Shown here: in pieces, positions 1 through 12,344 of the stretch | Numbering within the stretch: position 1 is the stretch's first letter | How the letters are laid out: each line of letters opens with the position of its first letter | Assembly (NCBI GenBank): GCA_019916065.1 | Contig: CM034233.1 | Location: forward strand, 1,984,001-2,048,000 | From: Vitellaria paradoxa | Lineage: Eukaryota > Streptophyta > Magnoliopsida > Ericales > Sapotaceae | DNA: 64,000 nt | Direction of reading: 5' to 3' | Translations under genes and position numbers: made by a program | The notes under the pieces: model-generated | The model's input: the letters and a program-made list of their open reading frames with translations, nothing else | Database searches by the model: none | Told to the model about the DNA's origin: nothing

Positions 1-446
1 TTGCTCTGGTCTTGGCTTCTCAACATTCAAAATCACAATTAATAGAGGAATCCAAGTCACAGTTACTCGGATTTGATATGTAAGTATATGTAGCTTTTGA
101 TAATAGCTATGGTACCTTTCCAAAAAAAAAAAAAAAAAAGAAAGAAAGATAATAGCTATGGCAGATAAATCCACCGAACGAGATTGATAGGTTTGTATAT
201 ATAGGATTTGTACTTGCGTATATGGTGGATTTGATATGTATTTATATATCTGGAAGTAAAAATCCACCAAACCAGTGGGCTAAGGCTTCGAAGAGCTGAA
301 ATTCTAGTACTAGAGATGAAAGCTATGGCAGATAAAATCTTCAATCGAGGGTCTCTTTGTTCTGATTATGGTTAAGAGTTTGGAGATTAATGGTGAAGGA
401 GTAAGGAGGGCCTGTAGGCGTAAAAATTAATTTTCAATTAAAAACC
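1..446. other. Left edge, no gene seen
   Basis: Low-complexity AT-rich sequence with an A-run near 122-139. A short phrase (agctatggcagataaa) occurs near 152 and again near 320, flanking about 170 bp that begins and ends with ATCCACC-like words. This could be a small inserted element, but its ends are not clear. No reading frame of interest. Confidence 0.4.
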
Positions 447-914
447 ATGATGCCTCCATGGAGCACCTGGTCCTGTTGCCACGGCGGCCGAGATGGAGTG
501 GCCGGTACCGCATCTGAGGTGACAGCTTGTGAGGCAATGGAGGAGTTAGAGATGGCAGTAGTGATCAGGCAAAGACATTGGAGACAGTTCCAGAGATCAG
601 AGGAGGAGAGAGGAACTGAAAAACCGTGGCGACAGAGTAGCTGAAGAGAAGAGCCATAATTAAGTGCGCTATTGTATGTTGTATGTTCCAAAATAATAAT
701 AATAATAATAAAATAATTACATCGATTTGATTGAATACACACAGGATTGCGTAATCCAAAATATTACAGGAATCAGATGCAACTGAGAGGGCATAATAAA
801 TGCCCAGGTGATATAGCATGATTTCTATTCAAGCACAAAAACAAAAAAACAGAGAGAGAGAGCGCTATGAATAGAGTGACTTGACCACCAGAGCTGTGTC
901 TGATATTTTCCTTA
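447..914. other. 3' flank of MPS1; short GC-richer patch, function unknown
   Basis: Between the MPS1 stop and the AT-rich edge lies a patch (447-650) that is GC-richer than its surroundings. It is open on both strands for about 65 (plus) and 100 (minus) codons. I recognise no domain in either frame. It may be MPS1 3' UTR or a fragment of a neighbouring gene. An AAT microsatellite lies at about 690-712 and a GA run at about 850-862. Confidence 0.35.
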
Positions 915-1028
915 TTATGCTAATTGTTCCTGGAGTTCAAGGCAAATATTTGATATTTCACGGAGCAACTTGAGTTTCTGGTCTCGTGATATCGAAACCT
1001 GAGATGCTATTGTCGGTCTGGGATTCAG
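915..1028 (-). other. Out-of-frame C-terminal tail of MPS1 (apparent frameshift)
   Basis: The main frame of the last MPS1 exon ends at TGA (960-958). One frame over, starting CTG AAT CCC at 1028, there are 37 sense codons to TAA (917-915), ending with the amphipathic run [18 protein letters not shown]. This run resembles the in-frame segment upstream ([11 protein letters not shown]...CGQLQELL) and looks like a second helical repeat. The last in-frame residues ([14 protein letters not shown]) look like junk. I infer a single-base insertion near 1028-1032, or a sequence error there. Confidence 0.55.
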
Positions 1029-4000
1029 TTAACAACTCCTGAAGCTGACCACATAGCCACAAAGCTTTCTGGTTATTTGCGCAAGATTCAGTAATCAACT
1101 GAATCAATTTACAGATTTGGTCTTGGCGCGAAGACAACTGGGGTGGGATTGGGGGAACAAGAAAAGGGTGTTGAAGCAGCTGAGGAATCCTCCATCTTTC
1201 ATTTCGGTTCCACGCAAGACACTTCTTCATCAGATCAACGAGCCATGGATTCGATACGGTGGGTTCATACGTAATTTCATGGTTTGGATCCGTTATGACT
1301 TTGAACTTGGCCCAAAAAGTCTTGTACTCTGAAAAAGGTGTTCTTCCATATACCATTTGGTAAAGGATGCAACCAAGCGACCAGATATCTGACGGACGAC
1401 CACATTTTATGGCGTTTCCATTTGCATCTGTTTCGTTGCACATAAATGCTTCTGGAGACATGTAACTCAACGTACCCACCTGCACCAGTTATTTATCAGG
1501 AGAAAAATAATAATAATAAATAAGCAGAATAGGCCTCCATCAGGTGACCAATCACAATTCATCATATGACTCTTACAATTACTGGTGCTGGCTTTTACAA
1601 ACCAGAGGTATACTGCTGCAATTTCCACACGTTTTTGTGTGATGAGCAGAAACATCCAGTGGCACAATCCCGAGGGCCTAGAGCAAGCTGTAGGAGCACC
1701 GAATAACTTCCTTGAATGGAAAATTATTACGGTGCACTAAGAGCACATACTCCAGGCAATTGAGATTATGCCAAGTGAGCATAATTGCAGTGGGACAACA
1801 TATTGTAGTGGCACCATGTGATTGGTCACTTGATGAGGAAAGGGGAACGGGGAAAGAGTAGATCATAGGCAGGTAATACTAATAAGCCAACCTGTGAATC
1901 CCGTTGAATATTAGTCGTGTCGCTCATTATAGCTTTGGCAATACCAAAGTCAATTAGCTTCAGTGAGCCTCTGACAAGAAGAAAATTAGCTGGCTTAAGG
2001 TCTGAATGCACAATGCGTTCCTCGTGTATGGTGTTAACGGCTAGAAGTATTTGCTGTCAAGTGTTTCAAAAACAGTTAACTATCAGATTCCCTTTTTCAG
2101 AAAAATCTACAGGATTAACCTGCATTCCCTCCTCCAGAGCAACAAGCTAACACCCCTTTAGGCTAAAATGAGACAACCCATCCTGTTGCGCTAAAAAAAT
2201 GATCAAAATGACCCTTAAGGGTCAGCATATATTTGTCCTTATCACCATTACTTAATCCGTAAGAAAAACAGAGGAGGCCAGTACATATACAGAAGACACA
2301 ATGCAAATGTTCTAGACAAGGCAACTAACCCAGCAAAAAGCATAGCAGAAAATGTCACAAAAAGACAAAATAAAGACTGGCAAATGGGATTTCCCCACAG
2401 AAGATCTGAAGATAGATTTCAGGCTCTAATCATAACGGAGAGACCAATTTAATGAGCATGGCATGCACAGGCAACGTATCTTATAAGGATTTCATGGGTC
2501 TGTCTAAAGGTTCTAAATAATTTTAACTTTCAAAATTTTAATATCGGATGCAAGGATCAGAACATTGCACATAAACTTGGTACTTGTGTACACTCCCCAA
2601 TGAACGAAAATTTAATAGACGGCTTGCAAAATATTATCAAAAAGATCATTATATATCTTCATGTTGTTAATTGCATGTGCAACAATTGACCTATATTATA
2701 CGGACTAAGGTATGAGTGCTGAATGCAAGTATATATCCAAGCGTTGCACCTCCCAAAATCTTAAAATGAAAATATTGGGATAAATAGGGTGTCAGGGACT
2801 GAACCCCACCATTCTTGTTGTTCAGTCACAAACCCTAAATGTTGAGCTTCATGAGACCAAACCAAACAGTAAAACAAGAGAGGCAACCAATACCATTTGA
2901 CAGTTCTAACTTCTGAATTTTTGAAGAAACAATATTTTGGCAATAATTATCATAAAATTACTACTCTTTCAGACATAATTAGAGATGATAATAAAAGGAG
3001 GAGTTGCTAAGTACCTGCCAGTAAAAACGAAGCCAATTCTCATCTATGGTCAAATTAGTGCCATCTACTTCCTTCCACTTCTGGGACAGCATGTGAGCCA
3101 AATCAATTTCTCCATATTCAAGTACCATGTATATATATCCATCTTCCTTTACTCTTGCATCCTTGTTACTCACGAAACCATTCATGACCTCCTGGAGCAA
3201 AGTCTTATCTGTCACCTAAGAAGAAAATAAATGTGAGAGGTAGGTTCGTTAATCATTAAATTAACTGACAATGGAAAAAAATACTATACACTAAATGCTG
3301 AGAAACATAAAATTTCAGACAATAAAGATAAAAAGTCCACATCCTCTGTGATCTGACAAGAGTCCAGGACATCCTGAAATCCAATGTCCTTGGTAAATTT
3401 TCATACAAGGGCCAATTTTCCTAGAGCTTAGATAAGAGCCATATGGCTCGGCAAGCACACCCCTTGGGACCTAGTAATCTCTCTCTCTCTCTCTCTCTCT
3501 CTTCCTTGTGCCTGAATTGCTGTATCCCACTCTACTTAAAAAGACCCTATTGCCCAGAATTTTCATCATTAGAATGTAAAACAGTACTTGGAAGAAAACA
3601 GTTACAAAAAGGATTTCAACATGACAAGGAATACATGAATTTTCCATATTTTCTACATTTTTAGTCAACAATTTTGACTTACACCTCTAACATTAACTCA
3701 TGAAGGAATAATATGATTGATTTCACAATATTTTGCAACTAGTTTTGGTTTTTGGTTTCTATTCTACCAAACAAACCCTCAATTCCAGAGTTCTTCCCTT
3801 TTAGTATGCACTAGATTTTCATACTTTTTTTATTCCAATTATTGTAATTCTTTCAACAACACAAGTGGTTTAGGACTGCAATTGTGCTTCTTGTGAAAAA
3901 GTTCGATATATATACATTAGCAATTCTTGTGGTTTAAATGACCAAAAGTTTTTGAGAGGATTAAAAAGGATATATGGAGTTAACATTTTGAGAAAACTAC

Positions 4001-7000
4001 CTAAGGATATGATTTCAGACATTAGCAAAAATTTCTGAAAATGAACAGCTTCCTGGTAATTTTTGACCAAGATTTTCATGATTCAATGTTTAGTTTATGA
4101 TTTTCAGTCTGCATGATACCACAAGCTAGGATTATCAAACTTGTGCACGATCTGATTCATGTGAATTGGATTTTTTCTACACCAAAAAGAGTTGGAGTGA
4201 TGATTTTAGTTGAGTCCTTTCACGAGAGTGTAAGGCCCATTAATTACAGAGACAGATTCTTTCTTGAATGAGTTATCGAGTGTGTGGCATTCAGATGGGA
4301 TGTCCCATTGTGCATTGGAAATGATTTCAACACAATCAGATATACTGAGTAAGGATTTGGGTGCACATCTGTAACAAGGACCATGAGAGTTTTCTCAGAT
4401 TTTATTGATGACTGGGGCCTCATGGATCTACCAGTGTGAGGAGGAAGGTTTACCTTGTCAAGTGCTATGGGTAAACCCAGGATTGATCATTTTTGGACTA
4501 TGCTAGTTCGGATGAAGATTATTCAGGAATGAGACAGTCTACATTTCCAAGATTTGCTTCAGCCCACTTCTTGATTATGTTGGATAGTGGGGGGATCAGT
4601 AGAGTCCTTCTCCATTTAGATTTGGAAAGGCGTGGCTGCTGGTTGAAGGGTTTGAGGACAAAGCTGCAGAGTGGTTGGAAAAAAAAAATTCAAAGTTTAA
4701 AAAACTGATCTTAAAATATGGAATAGAGAGAATTTTGGGAAGGTTGGAAGCAATGAAATCCAAGGTAGTGGAGGAAATTAAGTGGCTGGATAAAAATGAC
4801 GAGGTTGGATTTATGTTAGAAGCAGAGTCATTATTGTGAGAAGAGGAGAAGGTGGAATTTACATTGACAAATGTGCAAGAGATATGTTGGAGGCAAAAAT
4901 CTAATGAACTATGGCTAAAAGAGGGAAACAAAAATACCAGATTTTTGCACCAAATGGCTAATGCTCATAGAAGACAAAATCATATAGCTAGAATGGTGAT
5001 TGCAAATACTGTGCTGGAGAATGATATGGAGCTCCTTGAAGGAACTGTGGACTTCTATTCCAAATTGTTGGGAACATGAGTTGTGAAGGCCATGTTTGGA
5101 TGATTTGGAATTTCCATCTATTTCTAGAGTTGAAAGTGAGATGTTCGAATGTGCCTTCTCGAAAGAGGTTTTGGAGGCTGCATTTCTTTCTAGATGCCAG
5201 GATATTGTAAGGCTCCGTTTGGGAAGAATTAGCTTTGGCTAATGGCTAATGGCTAGTAGTTAGCTAAAAAAAAAGTTAGCTAATTTTGTGTTTGGGAAGG
5301 AAAAAAAAAGTGGCTAATGGCTATTAGTTAACTAAAAAAAAAGCTAGCTAATTTTGTGTTTGGGAAGGAAAAAAAAGTGGCTTTTTTTTAGGTGGCTAAC
5401 TTGGTTTTGTTAAATTGACATTTTTACCCTTGAAAGTTTAAAAGAAGATTAAAACATAAGAGGGTAAAAAAGTCCAACCACTGTTAAAATAACCATTAGT
5501 CTTGGCTAATGGCTACTCTTCCCAAACGGACCCTAAAAGATTGATGCAAGTTTTTGCAGAATCCCCTGAGAAAGGGGAATCTATTAGAATTCTTAATGCT
5601 TCTTTTGTTGCATTGAAGATATCAAAGACATTCAACCTATTAGTCTAATCGGAATTTGTATAAATAGTTGGCAATGGAACTAGCTAGCAAATGAAGTTGT
5701 GGATGCTAGGAAGAGAAATGGTATTCCAGGGATTAATGAATATGATTTTCCTTGGTTTAAAGTTTAGATGAATGGAGCTCTTTCGAATGTGACATTTTTT
5801 GTTTGGTGTGTAACTCATGGAATCTAAGAAGCATGGATATGGATATGGATGTAGATTCGGGATGCGAGCTCGGATACAATAGTTTTCAGAAAATGAGGAA
5901 ACGCACAAAGCGAGAATACGGCCAAAATATATATATATATATATATAGTAGTACATATTTTTATTAGCTATATATATGAATATTCAATCCACAACAAAAA
6001 TAATTCAATATATAATTTAATATAAAAAACATAACAAAGTATAAAATAGAAGATTTTATAATTTTAAGGGTTTTGGATACTCAAATTTAGGTTTGTCTTA
6101 GAGGCCGTTTGGATGTTCAAAAAAAGCAAAAAGACTCAACTTTTGGTAGTTTTTTGTGTGTTTTTTTAGTTACATTTTTTTTGTGTGTTTGGCGGAATAA
6201 AGTGTAATTTTTAGCCTTTTTTTTGCAATTTTTAGCATTTTTTTGCAACTTTTAGGTATTTGGTAAACTTTTTACTATAGCAAAACAAAAAAAGTGATAA
6301 CTTTTTGTGTATTTGGTAAGTTTTTTACTGTAGCAGAGCAAAAAAGTGATAATTTTTGTGTATTTAGTAAAACTTTTAGTTTTATTTTTTACTGTAACAA
6401 AGCAAAAAAGTGAGAAAAATTATGGCTCTACCAAACGCACCAAAAGTTGCAAAATGCAACTTTTGGTACTTTTTTGCTAGTTTTTGAGCCTCCAAACGGG
6501 CCATTAGTCATGTATTTCAAAAAAATAATAAAATAATTAGACACACCACATGGCGTATCCGACACGTATCTCAAGGTGTCCAAAGGATATACATGTCCAA
6601 TACATATCGGATACGAACACAACACCTATTTTAATGTGTGTGCTTCACAACATAGAGGGATTCTTCCAACAATTGATAATTTGACGGTGACGAGGATGAT
6701 CATGGTAAATCAATGTTGTCTATGTAAAAGAGATGGGGATCCATTTATCATATTTTTGTGCATTGTTCATGGGCAAAGGAAATTAAGGAATTGTGATATT
6801 TGCCTTTTTCAAGTTTTGGCATGCATTGGGTATTTCCAAAGGAAGTGAAACAACTTTTTGAGCATTGCTGGGGTAGTAGGGTTAATAAGAAATGGAAAAA
6901 TGTATGGAAAATTGTTCCATTTCGTTTAGTTTGGTGGATTTGGGAAGAGAAGAATAGAAGAACATCCAAGGCATTGAAATTTCTAAGCTCATTTTTTGCT

Positions 7001-9777
7001 TATTTGCATAGGTGGTTGGCAAGTGGATTTTTTTTTTTTTTTTTTTTTAAAACTTTGGTAGAGGATGGTTCTTTGATTTTAGGCTCCTAGCAACATTGTT
7101 GTAATTGGGCGGCATCCCTTTGAAACTCTCTTCAATGAAACCTTTTAATTATAAAAAAATATAAATAAAATACCCCTGTAAAAACCATTTTACGTTCCTG
7201 ATACAGCAACGTTGCTTGCTCATTTGACCCTTAATTTGTACTACCAACTTGACAACGATAACATAAATATAATTTGTACTGCACCTTTCCAACTGGAACT
7301 GTATATTGTAAGCACATATGTTTTGTCATTATTTGAGAAAATTGATTTTGATGTATGAACAACTGAAAATATGGGATGGAGAAGGGCCACAACATGCCAA
7401 AAATATACTACAGCACTCATCTGTGGATCTAAAGGGCGTACCTCATAGTCAATGAGTTGTATAATGTAATTCTTTCCCTTCAGCTTGTTTAGATACTCAA
7501 TCTCTTGACAAAACCCATGTGCAGTTGCATAATCACGACCCTTTAGCTTGATTTTTTTCAAGGCATAAATTTTGCAATCTGCAGAAATGACTTTGTGGAC
7601 CTCACTACTTCCTCCACTACCTATCTTCCCAAGCCTTTGATAGAGCTTCCCATTAACTTTAAAAAACAAGTCAGCATCATAATTTCTTTTACGAGGTGCT
7701 CCTCTACCACTTGCAACTTTTTCTTGTTTTTCTGATTTTGAAAGTTCCAACTTCACATCTGAAGATGGTTTTTTGGACAAGGAATCCTGAGATTGCAAGT
7801 CAATAGAATCAGCTGAAAGTCCTCCTTTGTTTGACTTGACATCAAGAGGGGAAGGATCTTTTGGAATATTATTTTCTTTTGGCTCACCACCTTGCAGGTC
7901 TTTAGCCAGGCCATATTTCTTAACTTCCACCAGGGTATCAACGGTTGTGCTGGGAGCTTGGGCTCCAACAGTTGTCTGGTCAATGGACATTCCGCTGGGG
8001 CACTTAGATGAAGGATATGAAGGCTGCACTACATGTCCTTGGTTCATGGATTGAGAATTGACATTGCAGTCTCCCAGAGAATCTAAAGCTGCATCAGACT
8101 TGCTGTTTTGTTGGGGACGAGAACAGTGTGTCGTTGAATTAAGCATGGGAGCAGAAGCTGAATTGACTAAAGTTGTAGTAGCACAGGATGATCCAATAAC
8201 TGAAGACTGAGTGACAGGGTGGCTCAAATCACCATGTAAAAAATTCCTGAATTGATGCAGCTGACCTTGAAGTTCCATTGTTCTCTTTGCCAACAAAGAA
8301 GAGTTTGCTCCATCAGTCCTCAAACTTATATCTGCTTCTATGTTGTTAAAATTCTGATGCTTCAAGTCATGATTAGCAGTTACAACCTCTAGTTGATTGC
8401 TTGCATCCCATTCCATTTCTGTCAATGCAAGTGAATCCATATGAGACAATAAGTAATCTGTTCGAGTGGCTATTTGGTCTATGCAGAAGTTGTCTGTTCC
8501 AGTGGCTATTTGGTCATTGACCCCTGCATAGAAAAATCATTGAAAGAGAAGGCAAAAATATGGCAAGGCATACATTTTTTATATAAAGTGGGTATTAAAT
8601 CTGCAGTTTTCCAGTTTATGCACTAATTTGGCAACTGTTAATATGTTTTTATATAAAGTGGGTATTAAATCTGCAGTTTTCCAGTTTATGCACTAATTTG
8701 GCAACTGTTAATATATGTGAAACATATTAGTTTTCGAGGTTTCATAAATGTCTGTCACAAGGTCATATAAATATATATACAATATTTATTCAATCCAACA
8801 ATCAAATTCCTAAACTAATAAGTCAGCAAGTTATTACCCAGCGATCCAGCATTGTTCCCCAATGAAAATTGGACCTTCTTCTGACCATCCACCAGTGGAA
8901 CGTGTTGAGATTCTACCAGCAATGAATTAACTGTGTCATTGCTTTTATTATCATCGAATGATCTGGGTTGATTTTTCTGAACATTAATTGGTTTAATAAT
9001 CTCTTTGTATGTATTTGGAATGGCACCAGATACAGAAGATCTCGTTGTTGATGCATCTAATTGATTTTCATTTACAACAGGGACTTCATTCACCATCTCT
9101 GCAACGCATTCCTCAAGTTTGTGGCCTTGACCTCCTCTGAAAACATTGTCTTGGTTCATCTTTTGTTCCACTGTAGGACCCAAACTTGATGCTATGCTTT
9201 TTGATGTTTCTCTTTGTGGAACCAACATACGTCTTGGCCTCATGCTATTTGGCTGCATTGTACCTGCAAAATCCTCACAATAGACATTAGAACTTAACAA
9301 GAAGCCTATAATAGGTTGAAATTTTGTTGATGCACTAGTCAATTGAGTGAGTGATGCAGCAATCGACATATCAAAATTCAATAGTGCATTGCAGAACAGC
9401 GAAAAAAATTAATTCTACTCCCAATAAAAAGCAATGAAACCTGCAAGGAAAGGGTAGAAATAAAGGTAGTTTTGAAACAAAACCCTAATTTGGTTATGGG
9501 AATCCGTAGTTTTACTACCAGCAAATAAAATGAAACCAACAAGGTGCGCTGAAGAGGTGCAGAAGCAATCAACGCATAGTTAAGTACAACAAAGAACAAA
9601 AGAAGCCCTAATTTTACTTCCATTGACAAGCAATTAAACCTCAACAACCAATTTTAAAATTGAAACAAAACCCTAAATTTGAGACTTTAATTCGACTAAA
9701 CCAGCGTTATTAAGTTTCACAAACTTAGCAGTGAACAATCAAATTTAGGGAGAGAAATAACGCATGGAGATGTATGC

Positions 9778-9817
<40 letters not shown>

Positions 9818-10022
9818 TTTCACCAAGAGGACGATGGCGCTTGAAGGCAGCTTGAACTTGCCGGAGGAGGCCCGGCGGGGAAGACGAAGAGAAGGAGGAA
9901 GACGACGAAGAGGAGTTCGAGGTGAAGGAACGGGAGAGATTGGATTCTGGGTTGAATGGGCGGAGGCGATTGTCGTTAAGGGATCCCGGTGGCGGCGGCG
10001 GAAGGTTAGCCTCCCCGTCCAT
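958..10022 (-). CDS. MPS1: MPS1/TTK-family dual-specificity protein kinase, six coding exons
   Basis: Spindle-checkpoint kinase; in this family it acts at unattached kinetochores. Coding exons read from the splice sites: 10022-9824, 9263-8838, 8523-7442, 3215-3015, 2053-1892, 1479-958. All introns are GT-AG and phases match (1,1,0,0,0), giving 863 codons plus TGA. Residues 1-66 are Pro/Ser-rich and 67-490 look disordered. The kinase domain spans about 495-798: glycine loop [11 protein letters not shown] from 507, Lys in YALKK at about 531, helix-C Glu at about 549, catalytic HSDLKPAN with Asp 654, DFG at 671, and a Thr-rich activation segment before [12 protein letters not shown]. The kinase motifs are intact. 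The start is the first ATG of a Pro-rich exon. Oddities: the C-terminal tail appears frameshifted (see 915-1028), and intron 3 (3216-7441) carries a LINE and two MITEs. The family call is firm because of the [12 protein letters not shown] and [19 protein letters not shown] blocks. Confidence 0.93.
3471..3503. repeat. (TC)n microsatellite in MPS1 intron 3
   Basis: Uninterrupted TC dinucleotide run, about 11 units, within the intron. Confidence 0.8.
5208..5536. mobile_element. MITE 1, PIF/Harbinger-type, TAA target duplication
   Basis: Element 5211-5533 has inverted ends GGCTCCGTTTGGGAAG / CTTCCCAAACGGACCC and is flanked by TAA at 5208-5210 and 5534-5536. The paralogous sequence near 61242 has a single TAA and no insert, so the ends are exact. 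The interior carries repeated GTTAGCTAA-like words and a phrase (gacatttttacccttgaaag) shared with other copies at about 12345-12600, 41715-41880 and 45040-45320. Confidence 0.92.
6098..6506. mobile_element. MITE 2, PIF/Harbinger-type, TTA target duplication
   Basis: Element 6101-6503 has imperfect inverted ends GAGGCCGTTTGGA / TCCAAACGGGCCA and is flanked by TTA at 6098-6100 and 6504-6506. The empty site is present in the paralogous copy at 61816-61818 (gtcttagtcatg). The interior is T-rich with repeated 'tttttgtgtatttggtaa' phrases. Confidence 0.9.
8576..8715. repeat. Two-unit 70-bp tandem duplication in MPS1 intron 2
   Basis: The unit beginning tttttatataaagtgggtat is present twice, offset by exactly 70 bp (8581 and 8651) and almost identical. 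The second MPS1 locus (63908-63978) has one unit only, so this duplication arose after the loci separated, or was lost there. Confidence 0.92.
9777..9818. repeat. (TA)n(GA)n microsatellite at the 5' end of MPS1 intron 1
   Basis: The run starts about 4 bp inside intron 1. On the gene strand the donor GTGAAA leads directly into a long TC run and then TA. Length changes here would alter the sequence next to the 5' splice site. Confidence 0.85.
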
Positions 10023-10300
10023 CGACGGATCTCAGGTGCATCACTGGTTCAATCTCAGAGAATCGAAAATCGTCAACCGCAGAAATCCATGGAAACGGAG
10101 AGTGACAGAGATCACAGGAGAGAGAAAAAGAGAGAGAGAGTGAGTGAGTGTTTGAACGGCTTTTTGGCGCTCAATTGGTCCGCATCCAATCCACGCTCTC
10201 TCATTAGTAACGGGCCGGGTCTGCCCGCTTATCCATTGCCGACTTTGAAATTTGTTTGGGCCGGTACATCTTGACATTTTGGGTCCGCATGGACGTCTAA
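10023..10300 (-). promoter_or_regulatory. MPS1 5' leader and proximal promoter
   Basis: Immediately upstream of the ATG at 10022 is a GC-richer leader with a GA run at about 10119-10141 (CT-rich on the gene strand, common in plant 5' leaders), then sequence fading to A-rich by 10310. I see no clear TATA box at a convincing distance, so the transcription start is not placed. Confidence 0.45.
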
Positions 10301-11840
10301 TTTTCTTAAAAAAAAAAAATTTAATTTTCAAAAAATTCTAAAAAATTTAAAAAAATACAACTTTAAACCTTCATCAATTTAAAAAAAAAAAATATTTACC
10401 ACTAAAAAAATGTAACAAAATTAGCAAACATGTTGTCCAAAAAAAAAAATATATTAAATAATAGTCCATTTTCTAAAGTTCAAAATAACATGTAATGTGG
10501 TTTGCGTTCGAAATGGACTATTTATCATCTATTCGAATGAATTTTAAATTTTTTTAGCTCTGTGGTTTGACAAAATCGCTTTAAACGGATCATTTACTAT
10601 CCGTTTGAATAGATCTTAAATTTTTTTTTGGTATCATAATTTGAAAAAAAATATATTTGAATGGACCATTTACCATCTATTCGAATCTACTTCGAATTTT
10701 TTTTGACATTGTGGTCTAACACAATTGTTTGAAATCCCAAAAATCTTTAAAAAAATTTTAAAAATTTTCAACTTTCTCCAATCAAATTTCGTCACGTGTC
10801 ACTTTACCAACTTTTAAGCACAAAAGGCTCTAAAAAATTTTAATGCTGCAAACGCCAAAATATATATATATCAACTTTTGGAGTTTTTTCCCCCTCCTTT
10901 TTGGATCTTTAAATGCAACCTTTATTTATACTTGTTCCTAATTAATAAAAATTATAATTATTAAAAATTATTTTACTCAAAATTTTAACATCTTTCAATT
11001 TTTTTTTTTTTAAGTATACAAACTATTTAAAACCTGGGTCTTTCTGAATAACTACTAAAAATTTGATAGTAATTTTTAATTTGAAATTGGATAATTTTGA
11101 CAAAACCACCTTATTAGATTTTACCAAACTCCGGTACTGACTTACAAAATAACCAAGGTAAGGATAGATTGTGGGTATACTTAATAAAAATAAAAATAAC
11201 TAAATGGATTCAAAACCTATAAAAAGTTTGACAACACAGGTTACCTAAGTTGGGCTAGGGTCGATCCTAAAAAGTCCTAATCTATCCAGGCTCGGTTCCG
11301 CTCGATGTTTTGGGCCTTCAAAAAATCCCAAGACCAGCCTTATGATAAAAATTAAATTTTAAATCTGTCCATGAACTTGAAATAAAATAATTTTATAACA
11401 CCTTGTATGTAAATTAAAATATTATGTACAGAAAATATATAAATTAAATTTATGTTAAAATAAATTCAAGCTGGGCCAGGCTTATCAACATACACCCAAG
11501 TCTCACCCAAGAAAATAGATGGGCATGCTTTTTCATTCAAACCGACGTCCCATATGAGTAGCGTATAGAAGTTAGTGGTAGGCATAGTAGCTAGTGTTGA
11601 GAGTTCAAATCTACGCTACATACGAAAAGCAATGCAATGGTTTCTGGGAGAGCTCTAAGAGCTCCATCTCTCTATTTATTTTTAATATTTTAATAATTCC
11701 TTTTTTTTTTCCTTTCTTGCAGTGCAGTCCTCACCAAATATTCTTAGGTTACATTTTATTAATAAGTGGAATGAGTATAAGTATTTTATTATCTTATTTG
11801 GTCATATTTTTAAATAATAGAATATTGTACTCATTTCACA
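10301..11840. other. Gene-free AT-rich stretch with a degenerate tandem repeat
   Basis: No coding content. Around 10515-10735 three diverged units of about 74 bp follow each other. Each has a 'CATTTACTATCCGTTTGAATAG'-like core and then an A/T run and a 'gtggtttgacaaaat' phrase. The rest is A/T-rich sequence with poly-A and poly-T runs. Confidence 0.6.
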
Positions 11841-11841
11841 T

Positions 11842-12002
11842 TTTGGGTGTGTTTGGAGTTATATAAAATTGTATAAAATTATAAAAGTTAATGTCTCGTA
11901 TTTTATGTGGAGAGCAAAAAATTTAAATTTTATTATCTCGTAATTCGTATTTGTAGAGATTTGTAAAATTTTATATTATTTTATTTAACACCAAACATAC
12001 CT
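11842..12002. mobile_element. MITE family M1 copy (GGGTGTGTTTGGAG type)
   Basis: About 160 bp starting ttgggtgtgtttggagtt and ending aacaccaaacatacc, imperfectly inverted at its ends. It carries 'ttaatgtctcgta' and 'tagagatttgtaaaattt'. The same unit recurs at about 54600-54765, and in opposite orientation at about 23985-24075 and 25090-25225. Confidence 0.7.
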
Positions 12003-12344
12003 TTTATTCTCTCTAAAAGAGAATTAGAAAATTTTAAAACTCATGCATAGTTAGTTACCGGATCCAATAGACTAACAATCTACCAAGCGTAATGGAATTG
12101 ACGAGGTTATTTTGGTAATCCATAACAATGCTACCTAACTTAGATATTTTGAAACTTGTTGATTTTAAAATCGATGTTATATTTTTATTTTATTTTGTGG
12201 CTTAGAATATTTAAATTTAACTACGTTACTGCTTCTTCCCTATCTTTGTTTTCTAGCCTGAACTGATGGTCGCGCGTGAGCTCTCGGACGGTGTGACGTT
12301 TCTTGCAATTCCAATATCATCACGTACATCTTTGACTTGAAAGT

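Larger units (their letters stand above)
3782..7170 (+). mobile_element. LINE (L1-type) ORF2 relic inside MPS1 intron 3, antisense to the gene
   Basis: Broken coding pieces in the plus direction appear in LINE ORF2 order. Near 4380-4435 is an endonuclease-end phrase ([13 protein letters not shown]). At 4852-5079 is the pre-reverse-transcriptase stretch with [19 protein letters not shown]. At about 6640-7090 is the C-terminal zinc-binding/zf-RVT region ([29 protein letters not shown]). The reverse transcriptase core is missing. A 3' tail ends in an A-rich stretch near 7150-7170. Many stops and frame changes make this a fossil. Two MITEs (5211-5533, 6101-6503) interrupt it. Most of the relic is repeated at 59738-62500. 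Confidence 0.85.

Noticed and set aside
434..742. 102-codon frame downstream of MPS1 as a gene
   Set aside because: No recognisable domain, the other strand is also open there, and it sits in the probable 3' UTR of MPS1.
4493..5079. Open frames in MPS1 intron 3 as host exons
   Set aside because: They are on the opposite strand to MPS1 and match LINE ORF2 order. They are fragments of a transposon.
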